Below, piece after piece: positions 49,901-63,074 of a stretch of 64,000 nt of DNA (its first letter is position 1; each line of letters begins with the position of its first letter). The stretch spans positions 15,415,267 to 15,479,266 of the forward strand of contig OZ059898.1 in NCBI GenBank assembly GCA_964057225.1, written 5' to 3'. The DNA comes from Auanema rhodensis (taxonomy: Eukaryota; Nematoda; Chromadorea; Rhabditida; Rhabditidae). Under the pieces are notes generated by a model. That model did no database searches, was not told where the DNA came from, and saw only the letters and a program-made list of their open reading frames with translations. The position numbers and the translations under genes are program-made.

Positions 49901-51409
49901 AACATATCGAATTTTCTAGGAAGATCTAGAGAGCCCAGCTGTTCGACCATCTCGAAATCGTAGAAGACCTGAATGGATGGATTTCTTTGTTATTGATGAC
50001 GAAGGCGAGAAAAAATCAAATACCAGAAAGGTAATTTTTTTGTTCATTAATTTATTAATTTTTTAATTTAAGAGAAAAGAAGAATCGTCTAGAACTCCTG
50101 AAATTTCTTCGGAGGATTTGAAAATTAAACTCAAAGTAAGCGACTACAGGAAAAGGAAAATGGAAACCCCGGTGATGGAATCAGCTCTTTCCGAAGATAA
50201 GATGAAGCTGAGCATTCGTGTTGCTAGTCCTTTGAAAAAGTTCGTTACTGTCAGAGATATACTTCGTCTTAACTGTTATAACCTTTAGAAGACCATTCAA
50301 TACTCAAGAAAAAAATACAAGTCCATCTAATAAGGATGAGCCTTCATCCAGTTCTCAGCCTACAAATATAAACAATATTAATTATTTTACTCCCAATCAT
50401 ACTTCCATTGAGAGAGAGTAGGAAATGCAACTGTTTCATTTCTAATAAACATATTAAGATCTTCAACCGGACCAGAATCTGTTTCTAGCCCTGGGAATAG
50501 AAGAAAACAAAGCCTGCCAGCGGTCGGAAGCGACCCCGACGACGTAGTTCGGGTAAGGAACTAAGATGTGTGTGATATCCATACTGACTATTTTTGTTTT
50601 AGGTAATATCCGATAACGGTAAACCAAAAACTCCTACTGGTGATCTCTCTAGTGTACCTGTTTATTTGTCTCAATCCCAAAAAGAAATTTTTTTTAGCGC
50701 ACTGCATCCCCAAGGGGTTAATAAAGCTTGAAATTCTCTGAAGGCTATTTGTATTTTTTTAGGGATGTGATCGGAAAATAGATCCTACTGTGTTTGGCTC
50801 TTCTGAAAGCTTTGGTCCTTATGTATGTAAACATTGTGGCTTTGAAGTCCCTAATCTTAAAGTGAGTCCGGGGGAAATTTCAGTATCACACGTTTACCAA
50901 CGTTTTGTTCAGGAGGGTAGACGGCATATGGTTGGTCATATAAGAGTTATGAGGTTAAAATGTACACTGTGTGGGGCTGGATCATTCTTTTGCACTGACA
51001 TGAGATCTCATTTAATGGAAAGATTTTGCCCTGCATTAAATAAAGCTCCACCCAATATAGTTAGGAATACAAATCCCTGTATGTCTCGCGCAGATGTGAG
51101 TGATTTAACAAGTTCCGCCTGTCCATCTGATAATATTTTAGGCTGATAAGCTTACTGAGGTAGTTGATAAGTCTCACCCTGGTCGAGTAATGTACACGAG
51201 TGGTAAAGTGAGTTCCTCCCTCAACATTGCTCAGATTAACATTATGAGCTGGTTTTTAGATTGTATCTCAAGCGAACCGTTTTCCATACTTTCCTGATCC
51301 TAAGATCGAGGAAGCTATTCTTGGCCGTACTGGTTCATCATCAAAAACGTCATCGAAACGCCCACTCCCTACTCGGCTAAACAATTTTAACTTTCCTCTA
51401 TACAAATAA
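46948..51409 (+). CDS. Large C2H2-type zinc-finger nuclear protein
   Basis: Twenty-five exons: 46948-47011, 47061-47151, 47199-47332, 47379-47491, 47538-47615, 47661-47749, 47796-47874, 47922-48032, 48076-48167, 48233-48344, 48393-48476, 48521-48625, 48667-48747, 48793-49290, 49447-49620, 49769-49876, 49920-50030, 50073-50239, 50289-50417, 50459-50552, 50603-50716, 50763-50861, 50913-51095, 51142-51207, 51260-51409. They give about 1,041 residues. It starts with a C2HC finger (CRYCRNLFRSVPNFLTHKRT, then YC). Further finger-like units are CSHPDC...H, CLLCKF...H, CKHCGF and CTLCGAGSFFC...H. Between them are long acidic, Ser/Pro-rich stretches and an AT-hook-like RRGRKPK. The first finger resembles ZNF800-type proteins, which I cannot verify. 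A nuclear regulator is inferred. The introns at 47616-47660 and 50862-50912 are stop-free multiples of three and may be retained. Confidence 0.75.
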
Positions 51410-51905
51410 TGTTTTAGCTTCGGAAATTAAGATATCAAAAGGCACACACACAGTCATCTTTCAACATTCCGATCGTGTTTTTGCTTGTTTTCTGGTAATT
51501 GATATCTTTTTTTTTGAATTCACATTCTATTACTCGACCTCTTCTCACCTTTCAGAAAGTTTAATAGCTTCTGTCCGAAGGCTTTTGAATTTTGATACAG
51601 ATTTGTAAACTTACGTTCTTACTCATTTACATTTGCACGTCCAACTTCATTACATGATTCAACCATTAACCGTCGTATTGCTTCAATTGTCACAGTTGTT
51701 TCGTTTAAGGCAACTAAATAACTTTCTTCTCAGTGTATATTGGTAATTTGTTGATGTTCAATATTCTTCATGCTGTTTTTTCAGATTTCATAAAGATTTT
51801 TCTATAATTTTCATTCTTCTTCACAGTAATGTTATCCTCTTCGTATAATATCTAATTCACACTTTTTTTGATAATAAAAAGGTTGTAAAGAGAATCGTAC
51901 CTAGA
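51410..51905. other. Gap between zinc-finger and cyclin H genes
   Basis: About 500 T-rich bases between two + strand genes. No exon or RNA seen. It presumably holds the 3' UTR of the zinc-finger gene and the cyclin H promoter. Confidence 0.5.
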
Positions 51906-53482
51906 ATGTTCTCCTCAAGTACGCAGCGTAGTGAATGGACTTTTGGACAGGAAGAAATAGCTGAGAAAAGATTACAGGTGTGAAAAGAACATTGAATGAT
52001 TTATACGAAAAATTATATAGGTTAATGTGGTATATCGCGAGAAATACAAAGAATATGTTGTTGCCGAGGAAGAAGCTTTGTTTTTATCTCCCGAAGAAGA
52101 ACTTCTTTTAGTACATTTCATTGAAAAAGCTGCTATCAAGTTCGTTCATTTACGATGGCGAGAACAACTGCTTTAATTTTTTCCTGAAAAACTTTAGGAT
52201 ATTGCAAAGCGCTCACACGTTCTTCTTTTAAACTTAATTATAATATATATTAAAAAGTTTTACAATTTAGATTCAGTCAAAGTTTTGAGCCTCTTATGTG
52301 GCCGTCTGTACGATGGACCGCATACACTTACTTCAAACGTTTATTTTTGGGATGGTCTGTTATGGATTATAGTCCTAAGGTTCAGCAAGTTTCAAAGTAC
52401 ATGTGAAAGTATAATAATGTTTCAGATAGTTATGATGGCATGCTTTTATTTAGCTATGAAAATTGATGAATTTTATGTATCAGTTGATGAGTTTGTTTCC
52501 AATTTGAGTACGGGTACTGTTGATCAGAATACTGCTCGTATTCTTGGATTAGAACCTGAAGTAATCAGAGCTCTCAACTATCAACTGACTGTCCATTGTC
52601 CATTCCGGTGAGCCTCCCATACATGCACTACAATGACATACGTATTTAGCCCATTTGAGGGACATCTATTGGAAATGAAAACTAGAATGTTACTATTGAA
52701 CTTCGATTTAGAGATGTTGAGAAGACCTGCTGAGGAATTTTTTGAGGTTTCTTTTGCTATTGGTAGATAATCAACTTGGTCATAAAACTACATTTAAGAT
52801 GTGTCTTCTATGTGACGTAATGCTGATGTATCCCCCCTCACAAATTGCTATGGCTGCCATAAAGTATGGTCTTGGTTGGCTAGGTACGTCGACTTCACCG
52901 ATTCTATGCAATAGGTTTTTAGCCTAACAATCTTCATATCGTTGTTTTGCTCTGTTTAGCAAAGTTTGTAATTAGTTCTAGAAATGATATATAGAGTCTA
53001 AACAAGGCAATAATCATTGGGCTTTATTGGTGTTTTCAATCTTAAACTCTGGTAAAATGGAAATACAACTAATTTCAGATAAATCATCGGATGTTTTACG
53101 GGAGTTTGCCATGAAAATTATTGCTGGTGAAGATACAGTGAGGCATGACCAGTTCGAAATAGTAGAAGCTGCTGATAAACTTATGCTGAAGTCTTCTAAT
53201 AATTCTTAGCTTTTCAACTTAAATGTTTTTGTTTAGGCTCGAGGAGATTATCCAACATGTTCTTTCAAACAAGCCTAACATTTCGCCAGAACAACAGGCT
53301 AACCTCCAAGTTAGTATACTTACCAATTCTTGTTATTACCTTTTTTTATCAGCTTGTTCATTTCGTTTTTGCAGAAGCGCTCTGAAGCATGTGCAGGCTT
53401 ACATTCCACTTTGGAAAAACGCAGACAGATGAAAACAGGAGAAAAGAAAAGAGAAGACCCTGTTGACTCTGATGATGAATGA
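51906..53482 (+). CDS. cyh-1: Cyclin H, CDK-activating kinase subunit
   Basis: Ten exons: 51906-51977, 52021-52139, 52198-52218, 52271-52379, 52426-52607, 52650-52746, 52799-52883, 53079-53190, 53237-53309, 53375-53482. They give 325 residues, like human cyclin H. The N-terminal helix (STQRSEWTFGQEEIAEKRLQ) is typical. The first cyclin box holds AYTYFKRLFLGWSVMDYSP and IVMMACFYLAMKIDEF, then EVIRALNYQLTVHCPFRPFE. The second box has MLMYPPSQIAMAAIKYGL. The C-terminal helix ends in an acidic DPVDSDDE. Cyclin H with CDK7 and MAT1 forms CAK, which phosphorylates cell-cycle CDKs and, within TFIIH, the RNA polymerase II tail. Exon 3 is a 21-nt microexon. The intron 52884-53078 is the least certain and could hide a tiny exon. 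AATAAA lies near 53668. Confidence 0.92.
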
Positions 53483-56400
53483 AGTACCCAGTGAGCGTAG
53501 CTCCATTAATCCGGAGTCTTTCCTTTCATACGTGTTAATGACAAGAGTTCATTGAGTTTTCTTGTTGTATTTTTGGTCTTAAATCGCTCTTCGTTTTTTT
53601 TTTTGGAAATAATACGACGGACATGCTTTATTTTTTTAAATATTACGAATGAAAGTCACTTTCTTTGAATAAAAAGGCATGTAAACTCGAAAATAGGTCT
53701 TTATGTGGTTTTGGGTAATAAGCAAATGTTAAAGTTCTGGGATTGTGTAGAAATGGCATTCTACCTCAATCTACGTTCTTCCCTTCTATTCGTCTTAGCC
53801 GATTACAAGTTTGCCATTTTGTCATCGAAGTTTGAACCGAAGTGGTGATCATGATCAGATGTCTCCCCATCTATTCACCAACTCTCATCAAGCCCACGTT
53901 GTCTCATCGTGCAGTGTTCAGCTCAAATGCCCACACCCTCGAGTCCTTGATGAAATTGAAGTTGTGGTAAGAGGAAGAGAGAAAGTGGAATTATCCTTTC
54001 CTGTTTCGCTTCGACAGAAGAATATATGGCAAGTAAGATATACAAGCTTTTGACTTAGAGCGAAAGGTTAGCCAGTTAAGAGTTTAATGTCGTGCATTTT
54101 CTTTGTCGACTAGATGTTACTCATAAAACATCGATTGTCATTTTGAAATTACTTGTTCAAACGCTTCACATTTCTTGATGAATCCTCAATGCTATATATG
54201 GCTTAATGCCGGCTCACCCCAGCCGAAATAACTTCAGCTAATAGCTGACACGAATGAGAGGTTTGAAGTCTAAAGCTTTATCCTCCATTTCCTTCATTTT
54301 CCAAACTTCTTCAAGTAATAAACTCATAGCTGAAACATGTATTACATCCAGTCAATACATATGGCATAACACGCCCCCTCCCCGTAAAACTGCTGATTTA
54401 TTGAAATTTCGCGGGAGCAGTGAGCTAGTAAATGAACATTTGTACTTTGATTAAGGTTTATATAAATAAAATTATATGTTCTTATAAAAATAAAGTTATA
54501 AGTCGGCTTTTCCTTTACTTTGCTTCCAGCCGTTTTTTCTTATTCTAGATTATATCGCGCATTCATCTGCTCTATGTATTTCAGTTGTATAACAGGATAT
54601 ATGAATTTAATTGAACTCAAAGACCTTCATCCCAAAGATTGACCCTACATATGTGCTGGTTAGGATATTTCCAGACTAGAAAAATATTTTTTTTTTAAAG
54701 ATTTAGTGTCATTATTTCATTTTTTTTGCTAAAATATTGTAAGCTAAAAGTTTTATTGTTTTCTCGTCATATTCATAGGTTTTGTTCCAATGGTTGAAAA
54801 GTTAATGAGCCCTCCGAACTATAAAACTACTTTTTATTTTTTCCTTCTTCCTCAATGCTGCTTTTTATTACCAACCCTAATAATAATTATTTTTTAAATT
54901 AGAATTTGAATAATTAACTCGAAATAATCGCCCATCTCAGCTAAATACTCACATAATGATCTTGCTCGCTGGTTGAAATAACAAAATTCGATAAAAATAT
55001 GAAAATGGTGTTGTAAATAATGGAATATTTATCCCCCCACCCATATAGTAATGCATATAGTCAACGTTTTCTTAACTTCTCAGTCTATACTGTTCTGCAG
55101 AGCAATGCTCTAAAACCATTTAGGTGATTAGCATTACTCATATAGTATAGTTAATCATTATATTTCAGTTAGAGTATGTTTGTTGATTTTATAAAATTAA
55201 GAAAGATCAATTACTAAGTTCAATGATTATTTTAATTTTTCGTCTTGTTTGTTTGTTATAATTCATCCATATTAGCTCATAAACAAGCTGTAGATGATGT
55301 TTTGATAACATATTGTATCTAAGTAAGTCTGTTTTACGTATTCCACTTGCTAGCTATGCTTAAGCCTACTTTTACTGAATTTTCTCAATTTCATCTTATA
55401 ACATCTATTGTTAAGTCATCTCATATTCTTTTCTGTATCATCGGTTCAATTATTTTCCAAAATATTCTATCTAGAGTTGTTTAAATTATGAAAATTAGAA
55501 TATTACTCCAACACAATTATAACTGACGTACTTCATTTTCAGTCAAAAATAAAGTACAGAGCGGTTGGTTTGTGATTTAATTAGAATTAATATTTATTTA
55601 TGGATTTTTTTGTTAATGAATGAAAGAGGAAGACAGGCTCTGCCGTTCCTGAGTGAGTATTTTTCCGTAGGTTATGCTGTTTTCCACTCCTACACCATTT
55701 CAATGCCATTTTCCCCCCAAAATTCACACCAATAACTGCTTTAACTGGCTAAGCTGGTTTCAAAAAATATTTTGAGATGTTTTTGATTCATTTTAGTATT
55801 ATTATCATGTGAGAAGAAATACCCTCTGAAACTAGTTGAGTAGCATCTCTTTTCCTTTTTTTTTCGTTTTTTTTGGTTAAATGGAGAAAAGATGCGCTTT
55901 CTTGTTATATACGTCTTAAGAGATAAAGTTATTGCACTTTGAAACCCGTTAACTAAATTTCAAAATGTAATTTAGCCATCATGTATGTACAGACTGATTT
56001 AGAGAATTGTTCAAAGAAGATGCTTAATATACAGTCATATACTGATTGCTTAAGAAGTTATTCCTTGGAATTCAAAATGCTTTTTATAGTAAGTGCACAT
56101 GTAGCTGTATCTTAAACTTGTATCTTAACAACTTGTTGATTACTATTTTGAAATCGACGTTGAGTGAATTAGATTAGTAATTTGTCTTCAAAAAAGTTAA
56201 AATAATTTTTATGTGCTTATGAGAGAAATAGACTTAGTGTTAGTGAAGATGAACTTTTCTTTTCTCATAATCCTTCGAAACTTCTTATTTTAGTTGTTAA
56301 ATGCTACATCTGTCGATTTGTCTGTTTATAATTAGCTTCTATGCCGACAAGACATCGCGGATCTAGCAGATACGACAACACAGCCTAATGCTTCTGACGT

Positions 56401-59400
56401 TTTATTTTCCAATCGACGTCACATCTTCTTTCATTTTGATCTTGGTTCAAAAGAAGTTCATGCTTCAACTCATCTAAAATTCAAGGGGGATGTAATATAA
56501 AAATGGTAATTCACAGAGCTTAAGACTTTAACGAAACTATGAATAAATTTATAATTAGTATAGATTTTATCTTAACACAGCATATTCGAATTATTTTTAT
56601 AGTTTTTCATCAAACTATCACTTGTTTCCAAGTATCATGTTTAACCATAGCTGTAGCCATTATTGTTTGTCTTCAGTGGGTTTCAAGAAAAAAAAAAGAA
56701 TAAAAAGAATAGAAAAAAAGAAAGAACATTCAACTATAATATATCTTACTACCATTACAGATTGAATGGATTTTATGTTTTGAATCTTGTTATACCTACG
56801 GTTCGCTGTTCGTGTAACAGCTATACTAAGCTAATGGCAGGACATTGTCTTCTCATCTGTTCATTAGAACATCAATCGCATTTTATTTCTTCTAGCCAGC
56901 AGCCGACAACTCCTCGAATATTGAAACCAAAACTTTTTTTTTCTCTGTGTCATCAACTACTTTCTTGTACTTCTGTTTCTTCTTTTTTTTGCTTGCTCTT
57001 CAGAATTCCTAATTCGCTTTCTCTCCACCTCCTCTTCAGAGCTCACATGCTTATATATAGCGAAGTCGTGCTTCCTCATCCGTCTGTTTTCTGATTAGCC
57101 TTCTGTCCGTATTCAATTCATTTTACCGCGTGATATTTCAACAGGAACAAGCATTTAACTGATTTGAATCGCTACCATTACTTTCATCTTTTCATCTTTC
57201 ATTTGTTGCTCTCCTGCTTTTCAACACATTGGTGGAGGTCGTATTGGCTCATCATCACTAATTCGATTGGTATCAATTTGAGATAAGTACACCATAAAAA
57301 GGATATGTTCATTCGTTCAAGCTCCATCATCATCTTTCTTAGCGATTTTTCCTCTCATCATTCTTTCATTGTTTTTTCCGTTTCGTCTCAGATGAACACT
57401 GTTTATTACATTCTGTTATCCTTTGTTGAGATTGGTCATCCAAACAAAATGGAAAATTAATGTTTAATTCTTGAATCTTTCCAGATTCCAGAAGTACAAT
57501 GCTGTACTAGCATGCTCGAACCTTATACGGCTTGTTTATAACTTTTTTTTAATACTCAAGTTCTAACTAAAAAACATGTAAGTCAGCTAGACTGATCATC
57601 AGTCTGGCTGCTATAGCCGCACGATTGTAGAAACTCTCCAGCAAGCTCTGACTATCGGAATCGTGTGATCTTTTGGTTAGAACAACACGAAGAAGATATT
57701 AGATTAATAACGATAAACCTGATAGCCGACAGCCGTCCGATTTATCAGCCTGATACTGGCAGTCAATTTGAAAAACAACAAAAATCAACATGTATATGTT
57801 ATGCTTCTCCAATATTGTGCATATGCACATGATCGTTGCAATTCTATCATTCAGTTGCAGCTTATTATTATTTTCTTTGTCACCAACTTATTTTTCTCTG
57901 CTTGGTGAGGAAAAACACACTTGACATCTGACCTATACAGCTTATCAAACTGATTTTTAAACCTTCACCTTACACTTTCTGACACTAGAAAATCTGTCGA
58001 AAACTGAGAGAAAGCATTTTTCTGATTGATATCACCTTGCATAGTATCTATATTCTATAACTATTTTTCACACAATCACATTCATTTTTTGAAGGAAAAA
58101 GGCTCAAAATGAGAAAAGAATAATATTTTTCATTGAATCATACTTGTAGATGAGGAAGTTGATCGTTTACTATTCACATACTATGTATTTTCCATCCACT
58201 TGTTTCACATCAGTTGTCTCGACCTTTTCCCTCACTTTCCTCTTTGAAAGCTTATTTTCAATACAATTCTCTCACTTTACTCTCTATCTTCTTTATATGT
58301 GTTCTACACATATGTTGATGCTTCAAATAAGTTTTTTATATAAATTTATGATGATCACGTCGATGATGAGAAGAATGTGTTTGTAAACGAAAAGACAGCG
58401 AATAACTTCAGAAGAACTTTCCGTCTCTCTCTTTCCTCCGGTTCTTCCTTCCCGGTATTATAGTCCAGAAGACAAAAAGGAGACTAAAACTTTTAAAATG
58501 ACATGAACTCCATGTGTATCTCGTTATTTACGTTCATTGTATCTTAAGGATCTTCTCAGTATTCGCTTTTTCTTTGTGCTCAAGACTATTTAGTTCTTTA
58601 CAACATATTCTTTTCTTTCAGCAAATCACAAGGCATCCCCTATTCCTCATTCTGATATATGCATTATCTTGTTTCTTCATCTATTTTCTTTGATTTTCTT
58701 ATTTTTTTTGAAAAAAAAAAAATTCTTCTATGCATTCTTCATGTTGCTAAATATCTCTTATTCTCTCCTTTTGCACATCTTCCTATTATTTCTTCTTTGA
58801 GCTTATATTCTGTATGAATGTTTAGATGGCTGACAGCGAAGAAAGATTCATTGTAGCCCTAAGATCGTTTTACAGATGTTCTCATATTCAGGATGCTTTA
58901 TGCTTCATGTTATGTCATGTATTAAATCCATCTATGTGTATGTTGTTCCATGTTCCACCATCTTCATCATCATGCTACTATAAAGAGTAGATTTATCTGA
59001 TTAGTCACCTGAAATTCCCATAATCCAATATACAAATAAGAAATAAATTCAATTTTTGACTGTTTTTTCCAACGTCTTATCTTTCAATTTCATTGCTCAT
59101 CGAACATTTAAACCCACATTGTTTCCCTGGAAGGCTTTTCTTAGTTCAATGTCATGAAGTTCAACAACCTTCTTAAGAAATTCTTCCTTCATCCTACAAA
59201 GCTTTGACTTCTCACATAAAGATTAGCAAGCATGTACATATGTTCAATTAGTTAATACAGTTGACATTCAAATTGATTGTTTTGGAAGAAAAAGTTTGAA
59301 CACAAAACAGATAAAGGTTATTTCTAATTTGCATATGTCGTTTTCCGTCCTAATTAAAATTTACGTGAAAAATCAACTGGCAACGTGATGCGCACTTTCA

Positions 59401-59440
59401 TTTCTACCGAGAGTACTACTACAGAGCAAATGCATTCTCA

Positions 59441-59444
<4 letters not shown>

Positions 59445-59473
<29 letters not shown>
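59445..59473 (+). repeat. (CT)n microsatellite
   Basis: Fourteen uninterrupted CT units. Confidence 0.95.
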
Positions 59474-59481
<8 letters not shown>

Positions 59482-59608
59482 CATTTTCCTCTCACTTTTT
59501 CAACCTTATACTCTCTTGTCATTAATTCTTTTTTCTCTAACTTCTCTTTTTTAGATTTATCTTTTTCTCACATCCTATTCGCTTCATTTCTTATATCTTA
59601 TTTCTCAG

Positions 59609-59685
59609 TTCTCTTTCCCTCTCTCCCTCTCTCCATCTTTCTCTCTCCCTCCCTCTCTCTCTCTTCCTCCCTCTCTCTCCCTTTT
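59609..59685 (+). repeat. Imperfect polypyrimidine tract
   Basis: About 75 bases of C/T with a single A, mixing CT, CCCT and CTTT units, so a degenerate relative of the neighbouring CT arrays. Confidence 0.85.
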
Positions 59686-59756
59686 TATAATATCTCTCAT
59701 TCTCTTTTTAAGTATATGTTCATCGCTTGTGCAAAGCCCTTCAGCCACGTAATGCT

Positions 59757-59880
59757 TCATTATGTTAATCCAGGAGAGTGTCCGCTGGACCGATCCGAAT
59801 AGCGGATGCTACATATGCCAACACCAGAGCTTCACGACTGGACCATCAATTTCGTCCTTCTCCATTCGAACATTAGATGT
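59757..59880. other. GC-rich island of unknown nature
   Basis: This stretch is near 50% GC inside very AT-rich DNA. It contains an open 51-codon frame on + from an ATG at 59760 (beginning MLIQESVRWTDPNSGCYICQ), an open frame on the minus strand, and a small perfect hairpin ATCCG/CGGAT (59793-59807). Third-position GC in the + frame is higher than in the real genes here. A structured RNA, a coding exon or a regulatory element all remain possible. Confidence 0.3.
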
Positions 59881-60763
59881 GTTTCCACATTTCTGTACAC
59901 AGTTGTGTATTTTGTAGAACAAAAACTAAAAAATATAGAGTTGAGATCAGAACTGGAAGAAAGAAAATGAGAATTCGAACAAGGAAGCAAAAGGTAGGAT
60001 CACAGATATATAGAAGGTGTTGTGTGATGGGAGGAGGAGAGAATGAATGAAGTTGTCGCAAGAATCAGCAACTATCTATTCCATCGTTCTATAACTTTTC
60101 AGCTGAGACTAAAGAATCGGATCCATTGTTTGAGGAAGCAGATTCTATTCAGAAGACTTGTGAATCTTCGACCAGGGGCAAATATTAATATTCTGCTCAC
60201 ACTAATTTATTGACAGCTTCATCTCCAACACATGCAATATCTATATAAGTATTTCCTCTTCAAGCGCTTCCTCCATATTCCATTTCTCCGTCTGTCTTAT
60301 TCATACCTTTTCTTCTCAGTTTTCCGGTTCTCTCCTTTCTTGAGCATGATGCCTCAAGCATACATCGCACTCTTGCACATCATCTTAACCAACATGCTTT
60401 CCGTTCCATCGGTCTGAAGCTGCAGCTGTCATCATCAATGACCGAGATCCATTAACAGTTTCTCAACGTTGACCATTTGTTCAGTTTTTTATTTTCTTCC
60501 GGCAATGTCAGCAGAAATTTATTTGAATAGCTTTTCTCCTTTTCACTTTTTCTTTCATTTTGACTCAATCTTCTGACAATTTCTGAAGATAAACAACATG
60601 AAACTTACCTGTTTTTTCATTACATTCTTCCCTATTTCTCTTTTTCTTCAGAATTTATTTCAGCTTCCCGACAACGTTTATATCCCAGAATTCAAACTTT
60701 TTGTTCTTCAAATTCTCTCTTCATTTCTTCAGCAAGGTCTCGATCTCCTTCTTTCCATCACTT

Positions 60764-60764
<1 letters not shown>

Positions 60765-60812
<48 letters not shown>
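60765..60812 (+). repeat. (CT)n microsatellite
   Basis: About 19 CT units followed by CTTT and more CT, on the same strand as the other arrays. Confidence 0.95.
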
Positions 60813-62237
60813 TAACCTCGTTCCCCTCTCTCTACTATTCATTACTTTTCAATTGCTCTCTCATTTTCTTTATCTGTCAACTGTTATTTCAGTTCAACAA
60901 TACAGCATATTGAGAATAATTCGTATACATTTTTCGAAATCAAGATGCTAAAGTCACTGAAACTGTTATTGAAATACCCGTCGTCCAAAAAAGAACTTTT
61001 TCTTAGATCCCCGTTGTTTTCAAACTAATCTTCTAATTATGAAAAACTTATATATGCAACTTTACATCTAAGCCTTATAATAAATAAAATTTGAAAAAAA
61101 TAATAGTTTTAGATCATTTAAAGGACTGTTTATTCTTTTTTTTGTTTATGTATATTCATAGTCTACATCTAAGTTTTGTCTCTTTCTAACGAATATACAT
61201 TCAAAATCTATTCCATTTGTATAAATATTAAAAGAAAATATTTTAAACTTGTCTTTCTTGTCTTTCTACATACATTCGTACATCGACAAACTTTTCATTT
61301 TGTTTTAGTATTATGTTATTCTATTGGGATAATAGCCTCAAGCGTTCTTCTGAAATTGAAGAAAAATTGTGGATATTTCAATGATTAGTCGTCCTCGTCT
61401 TCGTCATCGTTCTTCATTCCATCTGAAATTGACTTTTCTCTTCTCAAACATCAGTAGAGACAGAATTAACTTTTGATTATTCTCATCTAATTTTCTTAGT
61501 AGAATTGAAATTACTTAAGACTTTAGAACACTTTTGTCATCATTCATATAACATCAGGTCATTTCAATCTAAATGATGATGATAATGAGAATACTGGCTC
61601 ATCTAGTTTAGATGATAATGCTTGTATAAGCATTTTATCTGATTATTTACGTTCATTTAATATAATTTTTCTTTATTATAGTTAGTTATTCAATAAATAT
61701 ATTGATGTAATTGCTATATAAGCATAATCACAACAACAACCATGATTATACATGTAGATTGAGATTGAAAACGAGGAAAGTCACAGCAATAAGAGAGGAA
61801 AGATCTGATGATGATCAGAATTATAATGATGATGATGTCGCATAAGACAATAATGGCGAAACAAGACAAACGTCGACTTTGATAGAAGAGAATGAAAGTT
61901 CATTCAAGTTGTTTTCGGTCTCTGTAGAACAACGAATTGACATCCCGAATTCTGATCTATCTTGCCAGTTGGCTTTAGCTTCGACGCCACGAAATCCATC
62001 TGTCAATTTCAGCGCAACAGCCGAGAGTCTTCTCTCATGGATAAGCACGATCTACACATCTGATTTCTCAGACTCATTATTCCAAATTACAGCCTTTTTT
62101 TCGTTTATTTCGTTTTCATTTGACGCCAATATTTGTTTTCTTTTCAAAGTTTGTTCTTAGTTCTTCCTCTTGTTCACATCTATGTTTGGTCTTTCCTTCC
62201 GTCTATGTTTTGCCCTTTCTTGGCCATTGTTTTTTCT

Positions 62238-62238
62238 T

Positions 62239-62280
<42 letters not shown>
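62238..62280 (+). repeat. (CT)n microsatellite
   Basis: CT units with one TTT interruption, pyrimidines on the + strand. Confidence 0.95.
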
Positions 62281-63016
62281 ATTTTCTATATATATTATAT
62301 TAAAATTATTTAGTTTTAACATATTTTATTTTCATATATAAATATTCAAAATATACATATTCCTATTGGCATAACTTTCATTTTAATTTTTTAAAACAAC
62401 ACAGATAATCATTCATCATTTCTATTATCATCACATAATCCCACTCATTCTATTTTAATTTTTAATTCTTTTTTTCTTTTCTTACAAAAACTTTTTAATA
62501 GAATGATTTGAGGTAGATTTGCACTATCATTCACTCAATATACACATCGTCATCATTCATATGATTCATGATGATATCTGATTCTTTCAAACTTATCCAT
62601 TTCGTTATGTTTAAACTATAGGTTGATGATGAAGAAGAAGATACTTCTTCATCGTTCTTCATCATTATCATCGAAATTTCTTTTTTTTTTCATCAAAAAA
62701 CAATGAGAAAACATTTGATAAACAGAAAAATAATATCTTAAACAGTATTATATGTTATATATTATATGTTATATAGTTAATTTTTTACTTTTAATTTCAT
62801 TTTTCATGATTTATTGCTTAACAACTTATCAAATTTCAACTTGATCATGTAGTAATGAAGAAAAAAATGATCTTTCAAGAAATATTTGTACTTTATACTG
62901 CAGTACAAGCTATATGTATCATTCGACTTCCCCCAATAAAGCTTCCTTTTATCTCTCAAACATCATCAAACCAGACATATTTAACCTTTTTTTTTGTTTT
63001 TCAATGTATAAAAATG

Positions 63017-63074
63017 TTTCTCTCTCTCTCTATCTCTCTCCCCCTTCCCCTCTCTCTATCTCTTCCTCTCTTTT
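63017..63074 (+). repeat. Imperfect (CT)n tract
   Basis: CT units interrupted by TAT and a CCCCCTTCCCC block, pyrimidines on the + strand. Confidence 0.9.

Noticed and set aside
56663-57094. 143-codon + strand frame
   Set aside because: Begins in an A/T homopolymer-rich stretch, is low complexity and hydrophobic without order, and has no splice or polyadenylation context.
61821-62160. Overlapping open frames on both strands near 62 kb
   Set aside because: Both strands are about equally open and neither has an ATG in good context or splice sites in phase. Kept only as background for the exon-like islands.
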